Part shown: positions 7,441 through 16,194 of the stretch, in pieces | Layout: the number at the start of each line of letters is the position of its first letter | How positions within the stretch are numbered: position 1 is the first letter of the stretch | Assembly (NCBI RefSeq): GCF_042658925.1 | Contig: NZ_JBHSRF010000044.1 | Coordinates: 1-64,000 of the forward strand | Length of the DNA stretch: 64,000 nucleotides | Direction of reading: 5' to 3' | Origin: Sphaerisporangium aureirubrum | Lineage (GTDB): Bacteria; Actinomycetota; Actinomycetes; Streptosporangiales; Streptosporangiaceae | Position numbers and translations under genes: made by a program | The notes under the pieces: model-generated | Databases searched by the model: none | What the model was told of the DNA's origin: nothing | The model's input: the letters and a program-made list of their open reading frames with translations, nothing else

Positions 7441-9756
7441 CTAGCTGCGCGCGCAGCGGGCGTTGTTGAGCGTGAAGTCAGGCGGCTCCGCGTTGGTGGC
7501 GTTGTCCCACCTGGCGTTGAACCCGATGCCGTTCTGCGAGCCTCCCGGCGGGATGGTGGCGTTGAAGGTCTGGTTGGTCACCGCGGTGCTCGGGCCCGAC
7601 TGGGTCACGGTGCCGTTCCACAGCTCGGTGACGGCCTGGCCGTTAGGGAACCGCCAGCGCAGGGTCCAGCCCGAGATCGGGGTGGACCCGAGGTTGGTGA
7701 TCTTTATGTTGGCCTGGAAGTTCCCCGACCAGCTCGTGGTGAGCGAGTAGTCGACCGCGCACCTCGGCGCGGGCAGTTCGTCCTCGGCCACCTGGAACAC
7801 GTTGGCGTTCAGCTCGCCGGCCGGGATGTCGGTGTTGGAGGCGATGATCTGGCCGAGCGTGCGCCGGTAGTCGATCCCGTACCGGGTCCTGATGTTGGTC
7901 AGCGCGGTGGCGTCGTTGCCGTAGAAGAACCGGTCGCCGTCGCGCAGCGCCTGGAACTGCCGGGTCCAGATGGCGAGCTGGAGCTCACCGAACTCGGTGC
8001 CCGCCACGTGCGGCTCGGCGACCATGCCGACGAAGGCGTCCACCGCGTCCACGTTCCCGTAGATCGCGCGCAGCCGCGACGCGTTCGTGGTCCGGCGGAC
8101 CGACCGGGTCGCCGAGGCGTCGTCGTCGGCCGGGAGCGCCGTGCCGTCGATGTCGAACAGCGCCGTGTGGGTGAGGCTGTCGGGGTCGTTGATCTCGTTC
8201 CCGGGCGTCAGCGCCGGGTCGGCGGGGAAGGCGTCGGTGCTCTCTCCGGTGATCGCCGTGAAGCTGGTCCGCGGTGCCAGCCCGTACGCCTGCCGCATCT
8301 GGTTGTACGACGGCATCCCGTGGTCGCGCCCGCGCTCGACGTCGATCGCGCCGAGGTCGACGACGCCCCGGAAGCACTGGGGCAGCGTGGGACCGTCGAG
8401 GCACTCGGGGTTGCCCGCCACCGGGACCTGGAACAGCACGCTGCGCAACTGGTTGTCGATCTGCTCGTCGTTCTTGTACTCCGCCTCCAGCCCGATGGCC
8501 TGCAGCAGCGGGCCGAGCTGCAGCGCCGGCACCAGGTCGGGGTTGAAGAAGGCCACGTTGAGCGGCACCGCGAGCGCCACCTCGTCGCCGAGGTCCTCGA
8601 TCTCGACGCCCTGGGCCTCCAGCGCGTCCCGCTGGGCGGCGGTGTACCGGTCGGCGTCGGCCTCCACCTCGACCTCGCCGTGGATCTGGCTGTGCGCCCG
8701 GTAGCCGACCGTGGCGAACTCGTTGGAGAGGTTGGCGTTCACCGCCGGGCGGTAACCGGCGTACAACGGGAGGGCGACGCCCAGGGTGGGGAGGAACTCG
8801 TTGTAGGTGACGTACTGCACCTCGGCGATGACCACGCGCCGGGCGATCTGGAACTTGTCCTCCTCGGACAGGGAGCTCGGCAGCAGCGCGACGATCCGGT
8901 TGTGCTCGCGCGCGAACAGGGTGTGGGTCGCGGTCAGCGTGATGTTCTCGTTGACCCGCGCCTCTCCGGCCACCATCGCGCTCGCCGGGCTGGCCCGCAG
9001 CCTGCCGTCCACGTCCGAGGCGGGGGCGGACGCCGCGTTGCCCCTGCTGTCGCGCCGGGGCAGGTAGTTGCCGGGCAGCAGCAGGCGGGCGCCGTTGTTG
9101 GCGAGGTTGCCGTCCACCGGGCCCTCGCGCAGCCATTCGAGCCGCGTGTCGTTCTCCCCGTAGACGGTCGACGCGTCGAGGTAGGTGCCGATGGTGTTGG
9201 TCTGCTGGCGCGGGTTGGACGCGTTCGTGCCCGTGCCCGCGGTGGCGGCCGACCGGGTGAACGAGATGGCGCCCAGGTTGTTGGCGAACGTCTCCAGCGG
9301 GTCGGCGCTGTTGAAGGGGATGTTCGCCGCGGTCGCCGTCGGGCCGGCGGCGTCGCGCAGGCCGACCGTGTGGTCGAGGAACTGGCCCCAGGTGAAGCCC
9401 CACTGGGTGACCCGCCGCTCGGAGAAGATGTTCTGGTGGATGTCGTTGAAGAGGCGGTTGCTGATGAATCTGCTGTTGGGCCCCGTACGCGGGGCGCTCA
9501 CCCCGTCGGCGTACCGGGCCGGCGCCACCCGTGAGTAGGCGGTGCCGCCCTGCCCCCAGGTGGGGTTGGCGACGTTGTTACCACTGCCGTTGAGACTCTC
9601 GACCTCGAACGGGACGGCCGCGCGGGCTTCAGGGGCGGCGACCACTCCACCGAGGACGAGCATCGTCGCGCAGGCGACGAGGAACGACGTCCTTCCCGGG
9701 CCTCGTCGGCGGCGAAGGGAGACATATCGAATGACGGGATGGCGGTGGTGGTACAT
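7441..9756 (-). CDS. Secreted animal-type haem peroxidase fused to a C-terminal CBM2
   Basis: 771 residues. The ATG at 9756 has GGAGG 7 nt upstream and leads into a long signal peptide (about 1-46, basic region then FLVACATMLVLGGVVA). The peroxidase-cyclooxygenase superfamily domain (about 50-640) shows the distal motif WGQFLDHT (Asp128, His129), the catalytic Arg region TLFAREHNRI, the proximal-His region GYRAHSQIHGE and ERGRDHGMPSYNQMR. The last ~110 residues are a CBM2: a Cys at each end (CAVDYSL and ARCARS), a TSWSGNF aromatic, GWTLRW and ELWNGT. CBM2 binds crystalline cellulose or xylan, so the enzyme is probably targeted to plant cell walls for peroxide-dependent oxidation. The fold is secure; the role is inferred. 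Confidence 0.93.
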   Translation of the reverse strand: MYHHRHPVIRYVSLRRRRGPGRTSFLVACATMLVLGGVVAAPEARAAVPFEVESLNGSGNNVANPTWGQGGTAYSRVAPARYADGVSAPRTGPNSRFISNRLFNDIHQNIFSERRVTQWGFTWGQFLDHTVGLRDAAGPTATAANIPFNSADPLETFANNLGAISFTRSAATAGTGTNASNPRQQTNTIGTYLDASTVYGENDTRLEWLREGPVDGNLANNGARLLLPGNYLPRRDSRGNAASAPASDVDGRLRASPASAMVAGEARVNENITLTATHTLFAREHNRIVALLPSSLSEEDKFQIARRVVIAEVQYVTYNEFLPTLGVALPLYAGYRPAVNANLSNEFATVGYRAHSQIHGEVEVEADADRYTAAQRDALEAQGVEIEDLGDEVALAVPLNVAFFNPDLVPALQLGPLLQAIGLEAEYKNDEQIDNQLRSVLFQVPVAGNPECLDGPTLPQCFRGVVDLGAIDVERGRDHGMPSYNQMRQAYGLAPRTSFTAITGESTDAFPADPALTPGNEINDPDSLTHTALFDIDGTALPADDDASATRSVRRTTNASRLRAIYGNVDAVDAFVGMVAEPHVAGTEFGELQLAIWTRQFQALRDGDRFFYGNDATALTNIRTRYGIDYRRTLGQIIASNTDIPAGELNANVFQVAEDELPAPRCAVDYSLTTSWSGNFQANIKITNLGSTPISGWTLRWRFPNGQAVTELWNGTVTQSGPSTAVTNQTFNATIPPGGSQNGIGFNARWDNATNAEPPDFTLNNARCARS

Positions 9757-10222
9757 CAGGGGGCCTCCACACGTTTTTCTCGTGCGAGTGAAAGTTTTCG
9801 CGGAAGATCCGGCCTTCGTCCAATGACCGAAGGAAACGGATGGTGGGGCATGATTCATTGCGCCAGGAACGCGGGATCGCGTTTTTGGAAGCGTGGCCAC
9901 CGAGTAATGAATCAAAGGATCTCGTCCGGCGGTGATGGCACGCCAAAAACATGCGCTCTGCTATGAACCTCCAGGTCGGAGAGGGTTGTGCCCCACGCGG
10001 CAATGCTGTTCTTCCGCCTGTGACGCGTCAATGGAGACCTCTGGACAGGTACTCCTTGGGGGCGATTAACACCTAGGTGTATTTTTATTCGCCGGGGGCC
10101 CGGAGTGTTTCTTCCGATGATCGGGGCGGCTCGCCCGGCGCCGGAGACCCGGTCTTGTCGGTGGCCGTCGCTAGTGTGGGCGGGTCAGGCTCGGACACGA
10201 CATGACACGACAGGGAGATCTC
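9757..10222. promoter_or_regulatory. Divergent promoter region between peroxidase-CBM2 and VOC genes
   Basis: No gene is supported. The region holds GTGAAAGTTTTCGC (9788-9801), 32-45 bp before the peroxidase start, which resembles the GTGAAAGTTTCAC dyads at 6.2 kb. It also contains the perfect palindromes TGACGCGTCA (10021-10030) and ACACCTAGGTGT (10069-10080) and an AT-rich patch (10081-10090). These look like operators, but the regulators are unknown. Confidence 0.5.
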
Positions 10223-10636
10223 ATGCCTTCTCGCCTCAACCCCTATATCAGCTTCGCCGGCGACGCCCGCGAGGCCATGGAGTTCTACCGCTCCGTCTTC
10301 GGGGGCGATCTGTCCCTGCACACCTTCGGCGAGTCCGGCGCCCAGGAGCCGGAGCTGGCCACCAAGATCATGCACGCCATGCTGGAGACCCCGAGCGGCT
10401 ACACCCTCATGGGCTCCGACACCCCGCCCGGCATGGACCACACCCCCGGCAACACCATCACGGTCAGCCTCAGCGGCGACGACGGCGACGAGCTCCGCGG
10501 CTACTGGGAGAAGCTGTCCGAGCGCGGCACCGTCTCGGTCCCCCTGGAGAAGCAGATGTGGGGCGACGAGTTCGGCGCCTGCGTGGACCGCTTCGGCACC
10601 GGCTGGATGGTGAACATCACCCAGGGGCAGGGCTGA
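10223..10636 (+). CDS. VOC-family protein, PhnB-like
   Basis: A 137-residue single-domain protein of the vicinal oxygen chelate fold. The start MPSRLNPYISFAGDAREAME and the later MWGDEFGACVDRFGTGWMVN are typical of PhnB-like proteins, often annotated as glyoxalase/bleomycin-resistance relatives of unknown substrate. The ATG at 10223 follows GGGAGATCTC; an ATG 21 bp earlier has no RBS. It is convergent with the kinase gene, with a hairpin between. No specific reaction can be assigned. Confidence 0.88.
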   Translation: MPSRLNPYISFAGDAREAMEFYRSVFGGDLSLHTFGESGAQEPELATKIMHAMLETPSGYTLMGSDTPPGMDHTPGNTITVSLSGDDGDELRGYWEKLSERGTVSVPLEKQMWGDEFGACVDRFGTGWMVNITQGQG

Positions 10637-10643
10637 CCCCGGT

Positions 10644-10690
10644 GCCTCGCGGTGGCGAGGCGTCCGGCCGGGTCTCCCAGGCCCGGCCGG
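10644..10690. terminator. Double hairpin between convergent genes
   Basis: Two short GC hairpins (10644-10650 with 10655-10661; 10664-10672 with 10682-10690) lie between the VOC gene and the convergent kinase gene. Confidence 0.6.
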
Positions 10691-10693
10691 GCG

Positions 10694-12520
10694 TCACGAT
10701 GCCCGGCGGACGCTGAAGTCGTCGAAGGACACCGTGACGGTGCCGCCGCCGGCCTCGGGGACCTGCGCCACCAGCCCGGCCTGGCTGTGCGGGCCGTCCG
10801 CCGGAGGCGTGGGGTCGGCCGTCTCCAGTACCCGGGTGCCGTCGACCCAGAAGGTGAGGCGGGTGGCGGTGCCGGATCCGTCGCAGCGTGCCTGCAGGCG
10901 GATGTCCTGGCCCGGGCGGGGTGCGGCGACCTTGACCGGGGGCACCAGGTCGAGGCGGGTGCCCTGCGCGTTCCTGACGACGCGCGCCGTGCCGTCGAGG
11001 CCGAGGAGGAAGAGGTAGCCGTTCGGGGTGTCCTCGTCCCAGCGGCACAGCAGTCCGTAGGCGGCGCGGCCCGTGGAGCCCTCCCGTACCTGCGTGGTCA
11101 CGCCGATCAGCACGTTCCGCTCGGGTGCGGACGGCGGGTTCTTGGGCGGCACGGGGGACAGGGCGGCGCCGAACGGGTCGTCCTTGTCGGCGTAGATCGA
11201 GTAGACGCCGCGCTCGATCTCGTACCCGTGGGTGGTGCGCTCGTCCCCGCTCGCGCCGGGGTTGAACGTGTACCCGTCCCAGTTCCCCCGGTCCCCGAAG
11301 TCGTCGCCGTACAGCAGGGTCCCACCGCTCGGCGCCCCGTCCCCGGGGCCGGTGAGCACGGGCCGCAGCACCAGCACCCCGGCCGTGACGACCAGCGCCG
11401 TTCCGACGGCGACGACCGGCCACAGCAGCCGCCGCCGCGCCGGCCGCCGCCCGGCCCGCCGCGTGGTGTCCGCCTCGGCGGCGGTGGCGCCCGGCGTGGC
11501 GGGTGAGCGGGTACGCTCCGCCGACGGCGACGGAACGGCGCCGTCCGCCGGGCGCGTCGGCGTGGCCGGATCCGGCCCGCCGCGGACGGGATAGGTCGGC
11601 GTGCCCGGAACCGGGTCGGGGTGGAGCCGGGAGGTCGCGGTGGCCGGGTGTGGGGTGGCGGGGATCGTTTGTGCGGGGCCGGCTGCCGGCGGGGGGCCGG
11701 AGACGGGTGCGGTGGGGATGTCCTCGCCGGTGAGATGGCGGAGGGCCTGGGCGGCGGTGGGACGGATGGCGGGGTCCTTGGCCAGGCAGGACGCGAGGAG
11801 GGAGTGGAGGTCGGAGGGGACGCCGGTCAGGTCGGGGTCCGCGGTGGAGATGGCGAACAGCAGGGTGGGGATGGTCGCGCCGGGGAAGGCGAGGTGGCCG
11901 GTGGCGGCGTACACCATCGTGGCGGCCCAGCTGAACAGGTCGGAGGCCGTGCCCGGGGTCTGACCGGCGAGCTGCTCGGGGGAGATGTAGGCGGGGGTGC
12001 CGATCAGGCCGGAGGACGTGGTGGCGTGGCCGAGTTCGCGGGCGATGCCGAAGTCGATGACCACCGGCCCCTCGGGGCCGAGGATCACATTGCTCGGCTT
12101 GAAGTCGCGGTGCACGATGCCCGCCCGGTGGATCGCCGCCAGCGCGGTCACCGTGGCCACCGCCAGGCGCTGCAGCCCGCTGCCGCCGCGCGGCCCGCCG
12201 GTCGCGACGGCCTCCGCCAGCGAGACGCCCGGGATGTACTCGCTCACCACATAGGGACGGTCGTCGGACGTGCCCGCGTCCAGCACGCGGGCCGTGCAGA
12301 ACAGCGCGACCCTGCGCGCGGTCTCCGCCTCGCGCAGAAACCGCCGCTGGCTCTCGCTGTCCGCCGCCGCCCTCGAATGCAGCACCTTCACCGCGACCTG
12401 CCCACCCGAGGGACCCTCGCCGAGATAGACGACGCCCTGACCCCCCTCGCCGAGCACTCCCGTCAGCCGGTAGCCACCTATCCGCTCAGGCTCTCCCGGC
12501 CCCAGTGCACGCGGGCGCAC
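10694..12520 (-). CDS. Membrane Ser/Thr protein kinase with extracytoplasmic lectin-like domain
   Basis: 608 residues. The PknB-type kinase domain (about 15-270) has GEGGQGVVY, the catalytic Lys in VAVKVLH, HRDFKPSN (Phe replaces the usual Leu), DFGIAR and ISPEQ. A Pro/Ala/Thr-rich linker (about 270-355) leads to one transmembrane helix (LLWPVVAVGTALVVTAGVLVL). An external domain of about 200 residues (YGDDFGDRGNWDGYTF through SFDDFSV) resembles concanavalin/laminin-G-like folds. The GTG start follows AGAGGTGGGCC. It closely resembles the kinase half of the protein at 44.8-47.2 kb, so the two are paralogues with different sensor domains. The ligand is unknown. Confidence 0.92.
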   Translation of the reverse strand: MRPRALGPGEPERIGGYRLTGVLGEGGQGVVYLGEGPSGGQVAVKVLHSRAAADSESQRRFLREAETARRVALFCTARVLDAGTSDDRPYVVSEYIPGVSLAEAVATGGPRGGSGLQRLAVATVTALAAIHRAGIVHRDFKPSNVILGPEGPVVIDFGIARELGHATTSSGLIGTPAYISPEQLAGQTPGTASDLFSWAATMVYAATGHLAFPGATIPTLLFAISTADPDLTGVPSDLHSLLASCLAKDPAIRPTAAQALRHLTGEDIPTAPVSGPPPAAGPAQTIPATPHPATATSRLHPDPVPGTPTYPVRGGPDPATPTRPADGAVPSPSAERTRSPATPGATAAEADTTRRAGRRPARRRLLWPVVAVGTALVVTAGVLVLRPVLTGPGDGAPSGGTLLYGDDFGDRGNWDGYTFNPGASGDERTTHGYEIERGVYSIYADKDDPFGAALSPVPPKNPPSAPERNVLIGVTTQVREGSTGRAAYGLLCRWDEDTPNGYLFLLGLDGTARVVRNAQGTRLDLVPPVKVAAPRPGQDIRLQARCDGSGTATRLTFWVDGTRVLETADPTPPADGPHSQAGLVAQVPEAGGGTVTVSFDDFSVRRAS

Positions 12521-12589
12521 GGCCCACCTCTTCGATCGTCTCGGCGTTGCAGATGTGAGGCATCACCCTAGGGTCTGCCGGTCCCCCGG

Positions 12590-12715
12590 GAAAGCGTCAT
12601 ATGCCGCACGGCCCGCGCGATACGCCCGCATCTTCATCCGATGTCCGGAAAAAGCTCCATATGAACGTACGGCCCGCGCGCATCCTCGTCCGACGCGTCC
12701 GAAAGAAGCGTCATA
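12590..12715. repeat. Imperfect duplication upstream of the kinase gene
   Basis: A block of roughly 57-60 bp (AAGCGTCATATG, ACGGCCCGCGCG, a CATC-rich tail, GTCCG) is present twice in imperfect form and followed by a third partial AAGCGTCATA. It lies between the kinase start and the end of the methyltransferase gene. The function is unknown. Confidence 0.5.
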
Positions 12716-13238
12716 CCCGTCCGGCTCCGCCACGCCACGGGCTGGGCCGGGGCCACCAGCCGGGCACGGCCGCGCGGTACTCCTCGTACTCCGCACCGAA
12801 GGTACGGCGCAAGGTGGGCTCCTCGTGAAGACGGACAAAAGCGAAGGTCGCCGCGAAGGCTGCCGCCGCATACCAGATCAGGGAGAACCGGCCGAGCAGT
12901 AGTGCCTGGCCCAAGATTGCCGCGAGCACTCCCACATACATGGGATTGCGCACGTGGCGGTACAGCCCGCCGACGACAAGATGCTCGGGCGGCGCCGCCG
13001 GCATCGGCGTACCAAACCCCTCCCGAACAAACCGCACAAACGCATCCACCACCACCACCAGCCCCACAAGCACAAGCCCCCCACCGAGCCCCCTGAGCGC
13101 CCCCGTCACCCAACCGATCACCCCCGGCAACTCCGCCACCCGCCATCCCGTGATAAGCCACGGCACCAACACCGCCACGGTCCCAGGCGCAGCGACAAAA
13201 AAGAGCACACTTCCAACCGCCGCAGGCGCCCTACGCAT
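12711..13238 (-). CDS. Isoprenylcysteine carboxyl methyltransferase-like membrane protein
   Basis: 175 residues with four or five hydrophobic helices. The C-terminal half has the ICMT/PEMT signature (GLYRHVRNPMYVGVL, later EEPTLRRTFGAEYEEYRA and VPGWWPRP), which binds S-adenosylmethionine in this family of membrane methyltransferases. The ATG at 13238 has GAGGTGGTCGGG upstream; an earlier in-frame ATG lacks an RBS. Bacterial members rarely have a known substrate. It stands alone, upstream of the kinase gene on the same strand. Confidence 0.88.
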   Translation of the reverse strand: MRRAPAAVGSVLFFVAAPGTVAVLVPWLITGWRVAELPGVIGWVTGALRGLGGGLVLVGLVVVVDAFVRFVREGFGTPMPAAPPEHLVVGGLYRHVRNPMYVGVLAAILGQALLLGRFSLIWYAAAAFAATFAFVRLHEEPTLRRTFGAEYEEYRAAVPGWWPRPSPWRGGAGRV

Positions 13239-13578
13239 CCCGACCACCTCTCCACCAGAACTCATCAGAGGATGAAATCCTACCGTCGCCGCCATCCCCT
13301 GGGAATCCGTGGCAGCGGCACGCTAGCGACGATTCTCACGGAATCGAGCGCGTGCAGGCGGTGAGCGCGTGGGAGTATGCGGGAGCAGGCGGTGAACGCG
13401 GGCGGATGACGTCCCCGGTAGTGGGGTAACTCCTGGGGATCTTCGTGAAGGGTGTCGATGGCCGGCCGCCTGACACCGGGGGCGGCGAATTCATGATCAC
13501 GGCCGCAGAAATCACACCACTTGGCGGAACCTCACCCGCGGGGCGGCGCCGCCCCGCGCCCCGTCGGGGTCGTCTAGT

Positions 13579-14118
13579 CGGCGCCGCGGCGGTGGGACGT
13601 GGTGTGGCGAATTCGGCGCCGCTGCACGGCGGGATACCGGCCCGACGGGACCTGTCGCGGTGGTGCACCATGAGCCCGGCACCTGAACGCGGCGGCGCCG
13701 TCGCCGCGCCGCCTCGTCGGGGTCCTTTACCGGCGCCGCGGCGGTGGGACGTTGTACGGCGAATTCGGCGCCGTCGTGCGGTGGGATACCGGCCTGGCGG
13801 GACTCGTCGCGGTGGTGCACCATGAGCTCGGCACCTGAAGGCGGCGGCGTCGCCCCGTCGCCTCGTCGGGGTCTTTTAGTCGGCGCCGCGGCGGTGGGAT
13901 GTTGTGCGGCGTATTCGGCGCCGTCGTGCGGTGGGATACCGGCTCGGCGGGACTCGTCGCGGTGGTGCACCATGAGCTCGGCACCTGAAGGCGGCGGCGT
14001 CGCCCCGTCGCCTCGTCGGGGTCTTTTAGTCGGCGCCGCGGCGGTGGGATGTTGTACGGCGAACTCGGTGCCGTTGCACGGTGGGATACCGGTCCGACGG
14101 GACACGTTGGTGCACCAT
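13579..14118 (+). repeat. Tandem array of ~150-bp repeats (R units a-d)
   Basis: Three and a half direct copies of a unit of about 150 bp. TGGTGCACCA marks each copy at 13661, 13813, 13963 and 14108, giving spacings of 152, 150 and 145. Copies b and c are nearly identical. Each unit carries a short hairpin with an 8-nt arm, a 10-nt loop and an 8-nt arm (arms at 13602/13620, 13754/13772, 13904/13922 and 14054/14072). The loop has the pattern WANTCGGYGC. Partial inverted and dispersed copies occur at 14.25, 38.8, 39.0 and 63.7 kb. Several frames are open, but none is conserved in a coding-like way. Confidence 0.85.
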
Positions 14119-14325
14119 GAGCCCGGCAGGCCCGGGGGTGCGGGGGTGTCCCCCGCAGGAGAACAGCCCTTGCGCCTTCCGCGCGGAGCGCGGCCTTCGC
14201 GAGGACCATTTCACCGGGGGCCCGCGCACACCGGGTTCGGTGTTCCGCCGTACGGCGGCGCCGTGTTCGCCGTACCACGTCCCGCCGCCGCGGCGCCGGT
14301 AGAGGATCCCGACGAGGCGGCGGGG
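14117..14325 (+). repeat. M segment plus inverted R unit (element copy 1)
   Basis: A 100-bp M segment (14117-14216) contains the perfect hairpin GCGGGGG-TGT-CCCCCGC (14140-14156) and a second small GC hairpin. After a spacer comes an R unit in inverted orientation with arms 14250-14257 and 14268-14275. A 14-bp palindrome CCGCCGTACGGCGG lies at 14245-14258. The M segment matches the reverse complement of 38866-38965 at 93 of 100 positions. A 62-codon frame from the ATG at 14117 (MSPAGPGVRGCPPQENSPCA start) is shared between copies, but the substitutions do not favour third positions. Confidence 0.8.
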
Positions 14326-14865
14326 CGACGGGGCCGCCGCCTTCGGCGGGCGACCGGCTCTACTCGCGACGGCCTCATCGCCCGGCGGGGCGGAGGGTTG
14401 ACGCGCTGGGGCATCCGTCGGGGTCGTGATCCGTAGCGTCCCGTAACGCGGAGGGTTGACGCGCCCGGTTATCTCGTCAAGGGGGCGGCCCGGGGTGGGG
14501 GCCGCCGTCCGGTACCGGGACGGGCCGCCTCTTTGCCGTCGGGTACCGGGCGGGGCCGCCTTGGCCGGGCCGGAACCGGGTGGGTCGTGGCCGGGGGGTC
14601 ACGGCCGGGTGGGGTAGCACAAACAGTAGGTAACTGGTTGGCGGGGGTGTAGCGGGTGTTCGCTGTTTCATCATTTCTCACGAATTGTGGGGGAGGGGGG
14701 AGGGACCTTCGCTGGTGGGAGCGCTGGGGGATTCGTGACCCCCCATAATCGGCGGGCGAGAACTCCCTTTCCGGGCCCCACTCCGTTCGCGGGCCGCAAC
14801 ACGTCCCATCCTGCTGCGTAGCATGAGTCTCTGGCCCGTGTCCCTGACCGACGGAGGGCTCTGGT
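14326..14865. other. Intergenic region before the PucR regulator
   Basis: No gene is supported. The first half is GC-rich with short degenerate repeats built on GGTACCGGG and GGGCCGCC (14490-14560). From about 14620 there is a less GC-rich stretch (CACAAACAGTAGGTAACTGG, then TTTCATCATTTCTCACGAAT), which probably holds the promoter of the regulator. No clear -35/-10 pair can be defended. Confidence 0.4.
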
Positions 14866-16044
14866 ATGGGAGGGTTCTTCCGCCTGCTCCGCGACCGGGC
14901 CGACGCCAACGCCCGTCGCGCGGTCGAGACGTACACGAGCCAGCTGGCCGACTACCGCCTCATGTCCGCCGACGCCCGCTCGCACGCCTCGCTGTTCGAC
15001 TTCGCCGTGCTCCTGCGCCGGCGCACGTTCGAGCTGGCCGAGGACAACCGGCCGTTCAGCGAGGACGACCTCGCGCACATGGCGGCGATGGGCAAGGAGC
15101 GCGGCGAGCGGGGCGTGTCGCTCGCCTCCCACCGCCGGGTGCTCCTGCTCCACTCCACGCTCACGCTGCGCGAGGTCCAGGAGGCCGCGGAACCCGACGA
15201 CCTCGAGGCGCTGATGATGACGCTCGACTGGCTCGGGCCGCACGGGACGACCGCGCAGAGCGCCTACACCCGCGGCTACGTGGCGGGCCAGGAACGCCTG
15301 CTGCCCATGGCCGCCCGCGTCCAGCTGCTGGCCAAGGCGCTGCTCGCCGAGGAGCCGACCGCGACCGAGATGGTCACGGGCCTCGGCATGGCCGTGCCGG
15401 AGCGCTACACCGTGACGGTGGTGCGGGTCTCGGGCCGGTCGATCCGCCGGACGGAGTGGCCCCGAGACGAGGTCCTGGAGGTCCTGCTCAAGACGCACCT
15501 CATGCCGCTCTCCTGGCCCGTCCCCGAGGAGTTCGTGGCGCTGGTGCCCGCCGACGACGGCGTGCCCGCCACCGGCCGCGCGCTGTCGGTGGCGCAGGAC
15601 TTCGCCGCGGCGATCGGCCGGCCCTGCTCGGTCGGCACGGCCACCGGGCGGCTGGACGCGCTGGCGGCGACGTTCGCCCTGGCGCGGCAGGTCAGCGAGG
15701 CCTCGCCCATCGAGAACGTCCCGCGCCGCGCCCGCACCCTCGCCGACGTCTTCGTCGAGCTCGGCGCCGCGCAGGTGCCCGAGGCCGACGAGTGGCTGCA
15801 CGACGTGGCCCGGCGCCTCGCCTCCGGCCCCGACCTGGTGACCACTCTGAACGTCTACTACGGCTGCGACATGAACCGCCTGCGCGCTTCCGCCGCGCTG
15901 CACGTCCACCCCCGCACACTGGACTACCGCCTGCAGAGAGTGCGTGAGCTGACCGGGCTGAACCCCGGTTCCACGCGCGGCATTCTCGTGCTGAACACCG
16001 CCGTCGCGCGGCTGCTCGCCGGGGCGTGGCCCGACGCGATGTGA
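14866..16044 (+). CDS. PucR-family transcriptional regulator
   Basis: 392 residues. The C-terminus carries the PucR/CdaR-type HTH (LNVYYGCDMNRLRASAALHV then TLDYRLQRVRELTGLNP). It is preceded by a GGDEF-like middle region and an N-terminal RsbRD-like helical domain of about 150 residues. The ATG follows AGGG by 9 nt (GGCTCTGGT in between). The gene lies about 150 bp upstream of, and in the same direction as, the acyl-CoA carboxyltransferase gene, so control of that gene is a reasonable inference. The inducer is unknown. Confidence 0.9.
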   Translation: MGGFFRLLRDRADANARRAVETYTSQLADYRLMSADARSHASLFDFAVLLRRRTFELAEDNRPFSEDDLAHMAAMGKERGERGVSLASHRRVLLLHSTLTLREVQEAAEPDDLEALMMTLDWLGPHGTTAQSAYTRGYVAGQERLLPMAARVQLLAKALLAEEPTATEMVTGLGMAVPERYTVTVVRVSGRSIRRTEWPRDEVLEVLLKTHLMPLSWPVPEEFVALVPADDGVPATGRALSVAQDFAAAIGRPCSVGTATGRLDALAATFALARQVSEASPIENVPRRARTLADVFVELGAAQVPEADEWLHDVARRLASGPDLVTTLNVYYGCDMNRLRASAALHVHPRTLDYRLQRVRELTGLNPGSTRGILVLNTAVARLLAGAWPDAM

Positions 16045-16194
16045 GCATCTGTCCGGAACCTGCCGCCGTGCCCGGCGACCGGGGTAGGGTCGAGTCGGCG
16101 ACGTAGGGGACGCGTCCGCCCGTTACCCATGGAGCCGTGCACCAAGGAACCTCCTCACCGCTGTGCTCACATTCATGTCTGAACGGAGCTGACG

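Noticed and set aside
13727..14278. Minus-strand ORFs with repeated HHRDESRRAGIPP-type peptides in the R array
   Set aside because: The peptide repeats simply follow the 150-bp DNA repeat. No RBS, and other frames are equally open.
13579..14325. Integron attC-like cassette array
   Set aside because: The hairpins recall attC, but there are no core GTT sites, no integrase and no cassettes between the copies.
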